A stretch of DNA of 64,000 bases from Smithella sp. PtaU1.Bin162 (lineage in GTDB: Bacteria > Desulfobacterota > Syntrophia > Syntrophales > Smithellaceae). Positions 18,591 through 25,540 of this stretch are shown in pieces (position 1 is the first letter of the stretch; every line of letters begins with the position of its first letter). The position numbers were made by a program, and so were the translations under genes. The DNA lies in contig MVRV01000182.1 of NCBI GenBank assembly GCA_002068015.1, forward strand, positions 50,415 to 114,414. The letters run 5' to 3'. A model generated the notes under the pieces. The model had not been told where the DNA came from. It did no database searches and was given only the letters and a program-made list of their open reading frames with translations.

Positions 18591-18627
18591 CCCTTTCCAC
18601 CCTACGCGGATGGAAAGGGTTTTTTAT
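18591..18627 (+). terminator. Riboswitch-controlled terminator before thiM
   Basis: A perfect 9-bp stem (ccctttcca at 18591-18599 with tggaaaggg at 18611-18619) is followed by six or more T residues. The loop carries the ccctac segment able to pair with the riboswitch 3' end. Confidence 0.9.
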
Positions 18628-18696
18628 TTTACGCCGGCAGATAGGGATTGATTTGTTACACATGAATTAAATAAAATTAAGGAAAGTGGGGGAATT

Positions 18697-19500
18697 ATGA
18701 AAATTACCGCAGCGGAAATTTACAGTTTGTTGGAGAAAATTCGCAGTAAGGCACCTGTTGTCCACAACATTACCAATTATGTGGTAATGAACAATACGGC
18801 CAACGCGCTTCTCGCCATCGGCGCTTCGCCCGTCATGGCACATGCCGGGGAAGAAATGGAAGAAATGGTCGGCATTGCCCAGGCTCTGGTGATCAACATC
18901 GGTACTCTCAGCGAAAAATGGATATCTTCCATGTTTGATGCCATGCATCATGCCGCCAGAAAAAATATTCCGGTTATTCTTGATCCGGTGGGAGCTGGTG
19001 CCACAAGTTTGCGCACCAGAACCGCCCGCGAGCTGATTGCCCGTAATCCTCCGGCCATCATCCGGGGAAATGCCTCGGAGATAATGGCGCTTGCCGATGA
19101 CAAAACAAAAACAAAGGGTGTGGACAGCGCCGCTTCAGCGGATAAGGCAATTGCCATCGCGCAAAAAATCAGCGCAACATACAAGTGTGTGGTTTGCGTA
19201 AGCGGAGCGACGGATTATATTGTGGAAGAGAAAAAGATTGCCAGGGTGGGAAACGGCCACCCTCTGATGACCCGGGTTACCGGCCTTGGCTGTACGGCAT
19301 CGGCTCTCTGCGGGGCTTTTGCTGCTGTGGAAAAATCCTTCTTTGCGGCAACAGCCGGTGCTATGGCTGTAATGGGTATTGCCGGGGAAATGGCGGCCGG
19401 AAAGGCGAAAGGCCCCGGCAGCCTGCAAATGCATTTTCTGGATAATCTTTATCGCCTGTCTGCTGATGATATTAAACAACGGCTGAAAATGGAGGAATAG
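18697..19500 (+). CDS. thiM: Hydroxyethylthiazole kinase ThiM
   Basis: This 267-residue enzyme phosphorylates 4-methyl-5-(2-hydroxyethyl)thiazole in thiamine salvage. Diagnostic segments are VHNITNYVVMNNTANALLAIGASPVMAHA at residue 25, the anion loop ILDPVGAGATSLRT near 95, IRGNASEIMALA near 125 and VTGLGCTASALCGA near 200, which carries the catalytic Cys. The length fits the family. It is the first gene after a TPP riboswitch and terminator, and thiE begins two bases after its stop. The ribosome site is aaggaa before ATG 18697. Confidence 0.96.
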   Translation: MKITAAEIYSLLEKIRSKAPVVHNITNYVVMNNTANALLAIGASPVMAHAGEEMEEMVGIAQALVINIGTLSEKWISSMFDAMHHAARKNIPVILDPVGAGATSLRTRTARELIARNPPAIIRGNASEIMALADDKTKTKGVDSAASADKAIAIAQKISATYKCVVCVSGATDYIVEEKKIARVGNGHPLMTRVTGLGCTASALCGAFAAVEKSFFAATAGAMAVMGIAGEMAAGKAKGPGSLQMHFLDNLYRLSADDIKQRLKMEE

Positions 19501-19502
19501 GA

Positions 19503-20135
19503 ATGCAGGGATTATATCTGGTTACAGATCGCCCTCTTTGCGGGCAAAAATCTCTGGAAGATGTTGTTTTGCAGGCGGTAAAAGGCGGTGCCGCTTATGT
19601 GCAGTTGAGGGAAAAAGACATTTCCACAAGAATTTTTGTAGAAGAGGCGCGAAGGATAAAACAGCTTCTGACGCCATATAAAGTTCCGCTGATTATCAAT
19701 GATCGCATTGATGTTGTTCAGGCCAGCGGAGCGGATGGTGTCCACGTAGGTCAGGATGATATGCCTTATGCGGTTGCCCGGTCGCTTCTGGGAGACAAGG
19801 CGATTATCGGACTGTCCGTGGAGACGTGGGATGATGTGGAAGAAAGCCAGAAACTTGGTGTGAGTTATATCGGCGTCAGTCCGGTTTTTGCTACCCCCAC
19901 CAAGACCGATACCAAGGGTGTCTGGGGACTGGCGGGCCTTGCCAAAATAAAAAGTTTCAGCCGTCATCCGCTGGTGGCGATCGGCGGAATCAATGAATCC
20001 AATGCCCGTGAGGTTGTTGCGGCCGGGGCCGATTGCCTGGCCGTGGTCTCGGCGATATGTGCCTCCTCTGAGCCGGAGGCGGCAGCCCGCAAATTGAAAT
20101 CCATTATAGATACGGCTTTGTTAATGAGGAGATAA
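19503..20135 (+). CDS. thiE: Thiamine-phosphate synthase ThiE
   Basis: This 210-residue TIM-barrel enzyme joins hydroxymethylpyrimidine diphosphate and thiazole phosphate to give thiamine phosphate. Clear markers are GAAYVQLREKD near residue 35, LIINDRIDVVQASGADGVHVGQDDM near 63-85 (pyrophosphate and Mg2+ binding), SPVFATPTKTDT near 125 and ALVAIGGINESN-like VAIGGINESNAREV near 160. It lies in the riboswitch-controlled salvage operon between thiM and a HAD hydrolase. The second operon encodes a ThiN-type synthase fused to ThiD, so the organism seems to have two unrelated thiamine-phosphate synthases. Confidence 0.95.
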   Translation: MQGLYLVTDRPLCGQKSLEDVVLQAVKGGAAYVQLREKDISTRIFVEEARRIKQLLTPYKVPLIINDRIDVVQASGADGVHVGQDDMPYAVARSLLGDKAIIGLSVETWDDVEESQKLGVSYIGVSPVFATPTKTDTKGVWGLAGLAKIKSFSRHPLVAIGGINESNAREVVAAGADCLAVVSAICASSEPEAAARKLKSIIDTALLMRR

Positions 20136-20138
20136 AAT

Positions 20139-20927
20139 TTGCGGAATAAACTGATTGTTTTCGATTATTCCGGAACCTTGAGTCTTGAGGCCGTCTCGTT
20201 TTCCCGTTCCGATAATTTGCTGCGGCAGCTGAGGACAAGCGGACTTTTTGCCCTTGGTGTAGACAGTACCGGCTTGTTCTGGAAGATAATCAATGAATCC
20301 TGGATCAAAGGCAGCACGACACCGGCGGGCTACAAGACAATAATGCAGGAATGCATTTACAAACTATTGCCGGAAAAAACAAGGACGGCCGAGCCGGAAA
20401 TATCCCGGGCGGTATCCGGCTTTGTTGACGCTTATCTTGATTGTTCCCGGATTGATGACTCCTGGCGGGGTATTCTGGAAAAACTGTCTCAGAATAATTT
20501 CGTACAGGTGGTTATTGCCACCGACCATTATGCCGAAGCAACGGAAGCGATTATTGCGCATCTGGGGAAATGGAATATTACGGCGGCGGTACTTGCCGAT
20601 AATGTCCGGAATAACTTTGTCGTAGCCAATTCCGCCGGGATCGGCTGGCATAAGGACAAACAGCAATTCTGGCAGGCGGTAAAGGATGCTCTGCCGTTTG
20701 ATTACACCCGAGTCTTATTGATCGATGATTTCGGCCGGAATGAGCAGACAGGTGACTCTTACGGAAACATAACAAAAGTTGATAAACGAAGACAGGAGAC
20801 AATCAACATGCTGCAACTGATGTTTACGGCGGATATTGAAGCCGTTTCTTTTATTCTCAGTGATAAAGATCCAGGCAGATTAATTGCGGAAACATCTGCA
20901 ATGATCGAGCGGTTTTTGTCGGAATAA
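20139..20927 (+). CDS. HAD-superfamily hydrolase of the thiamine salvage operon
   Basis: This 262-residue protein starts at TTG 20139, three bases after the thiE stop. HAD motif I reads LIVFDYSGTL: the nucleophile Asp (residue 9) is there, but the usual second Asp is Ser. Motif II is VVIATD near residue 128 and motif IV is LLIDDFG near 190; a motif III Lys candidate lies in GWHKDKQQF. The sequence supports a HAD fold but not a defined substrate. Its place in a TPP-regulated operon suggests a phosphatase acting on thiamine phosphate or a pyrimidine/thiazole phosphate, which is inference only. The Ser at motif I may mean altered chemistry. Confidence 0.75.
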   Translation: MRNKLIVFDYSGTLSLEAVSFSRSDNLLRQLRTSGLFALGVDSTGLFWKIINESWIKGSTTPAGYKTIMQECIYKLLPEKTRTAEPEISRAVSGFVDAYLDCSRIDDSWRGILEKLSQNNFVQVVIATDHYAEATEAIIAHLGKWNITAAVLADNVRNNFVVANSAGIGWHKDKQQFWQAVKDALPFDYTRVLLIDDFGRNEQTGDSYGNITKVDKRRQETINMLQLMFTADIEAVSFILSDKDPGRLIAETSAMIERFLSE

Positions 20928-21002
20928 GTGCCCGGAGAACTCATGCTTTCAGCTTTTTCCTGCAGGTTAAAAATCAATTAAGCAGCATAATTTAACAAAA
21001 AG

Positions 21003-21115
21003 CAGGCGAGTCTTTTCGACCCGCCTGTTCTCGGGGAGGTGGGAGGGAAACATTACAGGGAGTTTTGTTTCCGGGACTATGAAACAAGACAACCTCCCCA
21101 AAAGCTTTTTGTCTT
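21003..21115. other. Structured RNA-like region between HAD gene and Cro-like gene
   Basis: Two adjacent stems are visible. The first, caggcg/cgcctg extended by gtc/gac around loop ttttc (21003-21027), is followed on the minus strand by a T-rich run and can serve as a terminator for the minus-strand Cro-like gene. The second joins ggggaggt (21033-21040) to acctcccc (21092-21099) around an inner 10-bp stem (gttttgtttc/gaaacaagac) and is followed on the plus strand by a T-rich tail. It could be a terminator pair or a small RNA. Confidence 0.4.
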
Positions 21116-21219
21116 TTTATTGCCTGGTTCCGCTTTAACTTTACTTATCTTTTCGGAAAATCATCCTTACAATATTTGTTGTGCATACATGGATGCTATG
21201 ATAGAAAATAAGCATGTGC

Positions 21220-21414
21220 TTATTGCGATGATTTTCCCGGCCATAAATCGGCTACCTCGCAATGAAGTTTGTCGGCAAAAGCCTGCCGGATTCTTTGGGA
21301 GTTGGCTTTACCGCAGGCTACGACTCTGACCGTGGAGGGTTTGCATTTCAGTTCTGTCGCTATTTGCTTGTAGGTCACTCTGTATTGAAACATAAGAGAT
21401 CTGAGTTTATGCAT
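21220..21414 (-). CDS. Small Cro-like helix-turn-helix protein
   Basis: This 64-residue protein is essentially one helix-turn-helix domain: YRVTYKQIATELKCKPSTVRVVACGKANSQRIRQAFADKL, then a short tail reading VADLWPGKSSQ. Small proteins of this type regulate prophage genes. The ribosome site aagg lies seven bases before the ATG. It is divergent from a CI-type repressor-like gene 61 bases away, with two repeated operator-like sites between and inside them. No other phage gene is visible, so the pair looks like an orphan switch. Confidence 0.7.
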   Translation of the reverse strand: MHKLRSLMFQYRVTYKQIATELKCKPSTVRVVACGKANSQRIRQAFADKLHCEVADLWPGKSSQ

Positions 21415-21453
21415 AGTGTTACCTTATAAGCCGTTTAGCTATGGATGGTAATA

Positions 21454-21503
21454 TATAATACACGATTAGTGAATTATGTCAAGAAAAAAAATCACGAATA
21501 GTG
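21454..21503 (+). promoter_or_regulatory. Promoter -10 box and paired operators of the divergent repressor genes
   Basis: A perfect -10 box TATAAT (21454-21459) sits just before the first of two near-identical sites: cacgattagtg (21461-21471) and cacgaatagtg (21493-21503), both followed by aatt. Each is an imperfect palindrome with CAC and GTG ends. Their centres are 32 bases apart, about three helical turns, as for cooperating dimers. The first site overlaps the expected transcription start and the second lies in the first codons of the plus-strand gene. A -35 box is not obvious. Confidence 0.55.
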
Positions 21504-21895
21504 AATTGAATGAAATACTGACCCGGATTAAATCCATCCGGAATTTAAAGAACAATAAAGACGTTGCCGTCTTATTGAATATCTCCGGTAGTGATTTCAG
21601 TAACCGGAAAAAAAGGGGAACATTGCTGCCCCTCATCACGCAATGGGCAATTGATGAAAAAATAAATATCGAACACCTGCTGAATGGTGACGAAAAAAAG
21701 ATTCCGCCTGATTCTTGTATTCGGGAGGAAGATGCTTCCTACCGTGATAAGAAATCAGTAGATGCTTTACTCGAATCCGTTCGGAAAATTTTAACCAGCG
21801 GCAACAAGGTGGCCGCTGAAGTGCTGGAAAAAAATATACAGTATTTCGTCCGTGTCATCGAAACGGAAAAAAAGACAGTAACCCGAAAAAAATAA
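21476..21895 (+). CDS. Phage CI-type repressor-like regulator
   Basis: This 139-residue protein has a helix-turn-helix N-terminal domain of the bacteriophage CI type (about residues 10-70: LNEILTRIKSIRNLKNNKDVAVLLNISGSDFSNRKKRGTLLP split over the fold), ending in the typical linker INIEHLLNGDEK. A C-terminal helical, charged tail follows (ALLESVRKILTSGN), probably for oligomerisation. There is no S24/LexA peptidase domain, so it would not respond to RecA by self-cleavage. The transcription start would lie almost at the ATG, so the mRNA may be nearly leaderless. It is divergent from the Cro-like gene and shares two operator-like sites with it. Confidence 0.7.
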   Translation: MSRKKITNSELNEILTRIKSIRNLKNNKDVAVLLNISGSDFSNRKKRGTLLPLITQWAIDEKINIEHLLNGDEKKIPPDSCIREEDASYRDKKSVDALLESVRKILTSGNKVAAEVLEKNIQYFVRVIETEKKTVTRKK

Positions 21896-22004
21896 TATCC
21901 TCCGGAAAAAGTTAATTCTCCAGAAACAATCGTCATTTTGCTTGCCCGTACCGGCGCACTTCTCGCAGTCGGAATCTTATTCAGTTGATTGTTCGGATAC
22001 TTAA

Positions 22005-22697
22005 TCAAAGATAGGCAAACCGAATTATTCCGAATTCAGCCGGAAGGTGGAAATTTAATTCACTGAGGGGAGACCATGATCCCCAGTGCGGATGGGAAGT
22101 ATCGTTGCCGCATTTATAAAAATTAGCCCGCCAGATTTCTCCGCTGATTCCGGTCAGCACTCCGGCATATTTTTCCAGTACGGCAAAGGGAATAGAAAAT
22201 TCCAGATACCAGATAATATGTCCGGTAATCTCCGGTTCAATTATACGGGGCAGGGTGGTGGAGCGCTTTATCTGCAGATCTTCATCCGGCGTCAGAGGAA
22301 TAAATCCCCTGACGGTACCGGATGTGCGCGTCGGATCGGTAACATATGATGCAAGCAGCGCTCCGCCGCAATTGAATTCGAAATTGAAATAACCACCGGC
22401 ATTTTTCGGCTGCAGAAAAAATTCAACGCAGCTGTCTTTATAGACGGCGGATTGAAATCCGGTATGGATACAGCGCACATGCCTGTCGCTGACCCGGAAT
22501 ATCCCGTAGATGTTTTCCCGATCATAAAGCAATTTGCACTGAGTATGCGGGTGATGATTACTGCCTTCCTGCCGGTAACAGGATACCTGGAGTGCCGGTG
22601 CCGCCTTCCAGATCGCACTATCCCATGGTTCGGCAATATCCGGCGGTATATTTGTAAAAGCAATAGTATGTTTTTTTATATGAATGTCGGCTGGCAT
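22005..22697 (-). CDS. Carbohydrate-binding family 9-like (DOMON-type) protein
   Basis: This 230-residue beta-sandwich protein resembles the family 9 carbohydrate-binding domain set used in bacterial cytoplasmic or surface proteins. Typical features are WDSAIWKAAPALQV near the start, CKLLYDRENIYGIFRVSDRHVRC near residue 55, YKDSCVEFFLQPKNAGGYFNFEFNCGG near 88, and the closing WRANFYKCGNDTSHPHWGSWSPL near 195. There is no signal peptide and no catalytic domain. Ligand and role are unknown. It is a single gene between the phage-like regulators and the second TPP riboswitch, with no operon partner. Confidence 0.72.
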   Translation of the reverse strand: MPADIHIKKHTIAFTNIPPDIAEPWDSAIWKAAPALQVSCYRQEGSNHHPHTQCKLLYDRENIYGIFRVSDRHVRCIHTGFQSAVYKDSCVEFFLQPKNAGGYFNFEFNCGGALLASYVTDPTRTSGTVRGFIPLTPDEDLQIKRSTTLPRIIEPEITGHIIWYLEFSIPFAVLEKYAGVLTGISGEIWRANFYKCGNDTSHPHWGSWSPLSELNFHLPAEFGIIRFAYL

Positions 22698-22881
22698 GAT
22701 TTTATTTGTGTTTTATTTTTAGTAAACTCTTTATCGGGCAGACAACTCCGGAATTGAATTTTTATAATATTTTCTTAAACAGGCTAAGAAAAGAGAAATC
22801 AGAAGTCAAGGAGAAACAAGAGTATTGGGTTTATGAAGCGTCAAGGGAAATAATTATGGGAAAAACTGTGAATTAAACCGA

Positions 22882-22910
22882 TTGATTTTTGAAGAGTAAT
22901 GTAATAGATT
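22882..22910 (+). promoter_or_regulatory. Probable promoter of the thiN-thiC riboswitch operon
   Basis: TTGATT (22882-22887) and TAGATT (22905-22910) are 17 bases apart. Predicted initiation near 22917 falls just before the riboswitch, the same geometry as at thiM. Confidence 0.5.
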
Positions 22911-22918
22911 TAAATCTC

Positions 22919-22990
22919 AGGGGTGCCGGATATGGCTGAGATTATACCCTTTGAACCTGACCCGGGTAATGCCGGCGTAGGGATTAGCAA
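22919..22990 (+). ncRNA. TPP riboswitch (THI element) upstream of thiN-thiD/N-thi4-thiC
   Basis: The consensus blocks are all present: aggggtgcc, ggctgagattataccc, gaacctgaccc, gggtaatgcc and ggcgtagggat. It resembles the copy at 18499 but differs in the peripheral arms. A hairpin with a T-run follows, then the 91-bp tandem repeats and then thiN, so it should lower the de novo thiamine operon when TPP is plentiful. Confidence 0.95.
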
Positions 22991-23007
22991 GTGGAAAATT
23001 AAATTTA

Positions 23008-23047
23008 AGCCATATTCCGGAGGAGGACAAAGGGATATGGCTTTTTT
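23008..23047 (+). terminator. Terminator following the second TPP riboswitch
   Basis: An 8-bp stem (agccatat at 23008-23015, atatggct at 23035-23042), followed by five T residues, sits within 20 bases of the aptamer. Part of the 5' stem may pair alternatively with riboswitch sequence; I could not fix the anti-terminator as clearly as at thiM. Confidence 0.75.
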
Positions 23048-23050
23048 AGT

Positions 23051-23290
23051 GAGACTCCAATTCCGAAAGCATAGCGTATCGGAATTGGTTAGTCGAACTT
23101 ATCCCGCGTAAGCGGAGGGTATTGAAAATACCCGTGGTTATGAGACTCCAATTCCGAAAGCATAGCGTATCGGAATTGGTTAGTCGAACTTATCCCGCGT
23201 AAGCGGAGGGTATTGAAAATACCCGTGGTTATGAGACTCCAATTCCGAAAGCATAGCGTATCGGAATTGGTTAGTCGAATTTATCCCGCT
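23051..23290. repeat. 91-bp tandem repeat, 2.6 copies, in the thiN leader
   Basis: Copies start at 23051, 23142 and 23233, exactly 91 bases apart. The first two are identical as far as I can read, and the third breaks off near 23290 after a single base change. Every unit contains a 10-bp inverted repeat (ccaattccga/tcggaattgg) around aagcatagcgta; each full unit also has a second hairpin, gggtatt-gaaa-ataccc. The array lies between the riboswitch terminator and thiN, so it would be transcribed as part of the leader. It is not CRISPR: there are no unique spacers. Confidence 0.9.
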
Positions 23291-23316
23291 TTCGGAACAT
23301 AGTGTGGGAAGAAAAT

Positions 23317-23988
23317 ATGTCTTCAAAAATAATTATAGTGAGCGGCGGACGGTTGGGAAATCCCGCTTTTTTTCAAAAACGGATTGCCGCAATGGATAGT
23401 TTTTTGACAATTTGTTGTGATGGCGGGATTAGTCATTTAGATCGGTTAAAAATTCATCCCGATGTAATTATCGGTGATATGGATTCGGCAGATGAGTTGC
23501 AACTGGCAAATTATGAAAAGAGCGGTGTTAAAATTTTAAAATATCCGGCACACAAAGATGCCACCGATACTCAACTGGCTTTGGAGTATGCACTGAAATT
23601 AAAACCGGAAGAAATTGAAATCTGGAGTGCGTTGGGTGGTAGAATCGATCATGCTCTGGCTAATCTGTTTCTGCTTAATCTTGGTATCAAAGAAGGAATA
23701 AAAACGAGTTTGATTGATGAATATTGTGAAACATTTATTGTGGAAAAAGAAACGTCTTTTCAGGGAGCGGTCGGACAGACAGTGTCTTTGTTTGCTTTAA
23801 GTTCCCCCGCAGAGGGAATAGTACTGCGTGGTTTTCAGTATCCTCTGGATAAAGAAACACTGGAAATTAACAATGTCCGGGGTATCAGCAATGTTATTGT
23901 CGGTTCTCCGGCAACAATTTCCGTGAATTCGGGCAGCCTTCTGGTAGTTAGATACTGGCAAAAAGATTTTTTCCCGGAGGCCGTATGA
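23317..23988 (+). CDS. thiN: Thiamine pyrophosphokinase
   Basis: This 223-residue enzyme transfers pyrophosphate from ATP to thiamine, making TPP. The N-terminal catalytic domain shows CCDGGISHLDRLKIHPDVIIGDMDSAD near residue 32-58 and KYPAHKDATDTQLALEYAL near 75, both hallmarks. The C-terminal beta domain has SLFALSSPAEGIVLRGFQYPL and ends in VNSGSLLVVRYW. I chose ATG 23317, seven bases after gggaag, rather than the GTG at 23302. It is the first gene after the second TPP riboswitch and the 91-bp repeats. The name thiN here means the kinase, not the unrelated ThiN synthase domain fused to ThiD downstream. Confidence 0.93.
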   Translation: MSSKIIIVSGGRLGNPAFFQKRIAAMDSFLTICCDGGISHLDRLKIHPDVIIGDMDSADELQLANYEKSGVKILKYPAHKDATDTQLALEYALKLKPEEIEIWSALGGRIDHALANLFLLNLGIKEGIKTSLIDEYCETFIVEKETSFQGAVGQTVSLFALSSPAEGIVLRGFQYPLDKETLEINNVRGISNVIVGSPATISVNSGSLLVVRYWQKDFFPEAV

Positions 23989-24012
23989 TTATGCAGCCGG
24001 TTAAAGTCAATG

Positions 24013-24109
24013 ACACTCGCTGAAAACGAGCGGAGTGAAGTTTGAAGCGCCAGGGGAATTGATCCCGAAAGCGAAGCCCAACGAATGCAGGGCGAAGCTA
24101 TGCGGGATC
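24013..24109. repeat. Pair of hairpins between thiN and thiD/N
   Basis: One hairpin has near-complementary ends cactcgct and agcggagtg (24013-24034). The second has gatcccg (24061-24067) pairing with cgggatc (24103-24109) and an inner gccc/gggc. Its interior ccgaaagcgaagc resembles ccgaaagcatagc in the 91-bp repeats, suggesting a common repeat family. It may modulate expression within the operon. Confidence 0.45.
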
Positions 24110-24175
24110 TCTGTAAGCATATTTTTCGCGGAGAGCTTAGAAAATGTTTCCAAATTGGAGTTGATACCTATTATT

Positions 24176-25519
24176 ATGAAACCGGTTAAAGTTTTATGTA
24201 TTGGCGGGTCGGATTCCAGCAGCGGTGCCGGTATTCAGGCCGATTTAAAGGCGGTGGGCTCCTGCGGCGGATATGGCCTTAGTGCGGTTACGGCGGTAAC
24301 GGCGCAAAACTCGCTGGGAGTTCAGGGTGTTTTCCCGGTGACGCCGGCATTTGTCGCCAGGCAGTTGGAATCGGTATTAAGCGATATCGGTGCCGACGCT
24401 GTAAAGACAGGTATGTTGCTCACGGCTGGTATTGTCAGTGTTGTTGCCGGAAAAATCAGGGAATATGGCATTGAAAAAGTAGTTGTCGATCCGGTAATGC
24501 TGGCGAAAGGCGGAAGAAATCTTCTCTTCACCAAAGCACGGCAGACGCTGGTGAAGAAACTGCTTCCACTGGCACTGGTTGTTACTCCTAATATTCCCGA
24601 GGCGGAAGAATTGATCGGGATGGAAATCAAAACGGTTTCCGGGATGAAAAAAGCGGCTGCGTTGATTCAAAAGTTCGGCGTGCGAAATGTGATTATCAAA
24701 GGCGGCCATCTGCCCGGCGGCAAAAAAGCAGGTGTTATTGATATTCTTTATGATGGCAAGAAGTATTATGAGTATTTGGCCGCCTGGATTGATACAAAAG
24801 ATTCTCATGGTACGGGTTGCACTTATGCCTCTGCTTTAGCGGTAAGTCTGGCCCTGGGGAGCAGCATAGCTAATGCCGCAGGTCAGGCCAAGGTTATGGT
24901 GACGGAAGCGATTAAAAATTCACTGTCTCTGGGGAAAGGGCACGGGCCGGTGAATGTCTTGGCTGATAAAAGGCGGGGCAATGAGTGTTTACATGATCTT
25001 CAGGAGGCGGTAAAAATATTATCGGCAAATCAATGCGGCGGGCTTATTCCGGAGGTGCAGTCTAATCTGGTCTATGCAATGGCCGGTGCTGAAACCGGAT
25101 TGCAGGTTGCCGGTTTTCCCGGAAGGATTGTCCGATTCCACGACTCGGTGCGTGTCTTGGCCGATCCCGAGTTTGGCGCTTCCCGGCATATTGCTCATAT
25201 TATCTTAACGGTTATGCAATACGATAAATCCTATCGCAGTGCGATGAATATAAAATATTCGGAAGAAATCATTCATGTCTGCCGTCAGATCGGTTTTGCC
25301 GTGGAATCCTTTGATCGCAATAACGAACCGGCTGAAAAAAAGAATAAAGAAGGCTTCTCTCTGGAATGGGGAGTCAATGAGGTTCTGAAACGATCCGGGA
25401 TTATTCCGGACATCATTTATGATCGGGGCGGCTGGGGTAAAGAACCGATGGTTCGTTTGCTGGGACGGAATCCTGCCGAAGTAGTGAATAAAGTGCTGAC
25501 TATTTTGAAAAAATTATAG
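24176..25519 (+). CDS. thiD: Bifunctional HMP(-P) kinase ThiD / thiamine-phosphate synthase ThiN
   Basis: The protein has two enzymes in one chain of 447 residues. Residues 1-265 are ThiD (VKVLCIGGSDSSSGAGIQADLKA at the start, KTGMLLTAGIVSVVAGKI near 75, DPVMLAKGG near 105, DSHGTGCTYASALAVSLALG near 213), which phosphorylates hydroxymethylpyrimidine twice. Residues 275-447 match the ThiN/ThiP-synthase domain known from archaea and some anaerobes (IPEVQSNLVYAMAGAE, GFPGRIVRFHD, GASRHIAHIILTVMQYD, DIIYDRGGWGKEPMVRLLG), which makes thiamine phosphate. The open frame extends upstream to 24035, but ATG 24176 begins the conserved domain. With thiE in the other operon, there are two non-homologous routes to thiamine phosphate. 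Confidence 0.93.
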   Translation: MKPVKVLCIGGSDSSSGAGIQADLKAVGSCGGYGLSAVTAVTAQNSLGVQGVFPVTPAFVARQLESVLSDIGADAVKTGMLLTAGIVSVVAGKIREYGIEKVVVDPVMLAKGGRNLLFTKARQTLVKKLLPLALVVTPNIPEAEELIGMEIKTVSGMKKAAALIQKFGVRNVIIKGGHLPGGKKAGVIDILYDGKKYYEYLAAWIDTKDSHGTGCTYASALAVSLALGSSIANAAGQAKVMVTEAIKNSLSLGKGHGPVNVLADKRRGNECLHDLQEAVKILSANQCGGLIPEVQSNLVYAMAGAETGLQVAGFPGRIVRFHDSVRVLADPEFGASRHIAHIILTVMQYDKSYRSAMNIKYSEEIIHVCRQIGFAVESFDRNNEPAEKKNKEGFSLEWGVNEVLKRSGIIPDIIYDRGGWGKEPMVRLLGRNPAEVVNKVLTILKKL

Positions 25520-25540
25520 ATAATATTCAGGGGGACTAAA

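Noticed and set aside
23051..23290. The 91-bp tandem repeats as a CRISPR array
   Set aside because: The repeats are contiguous with no unique spacers, and no cas genes are present.
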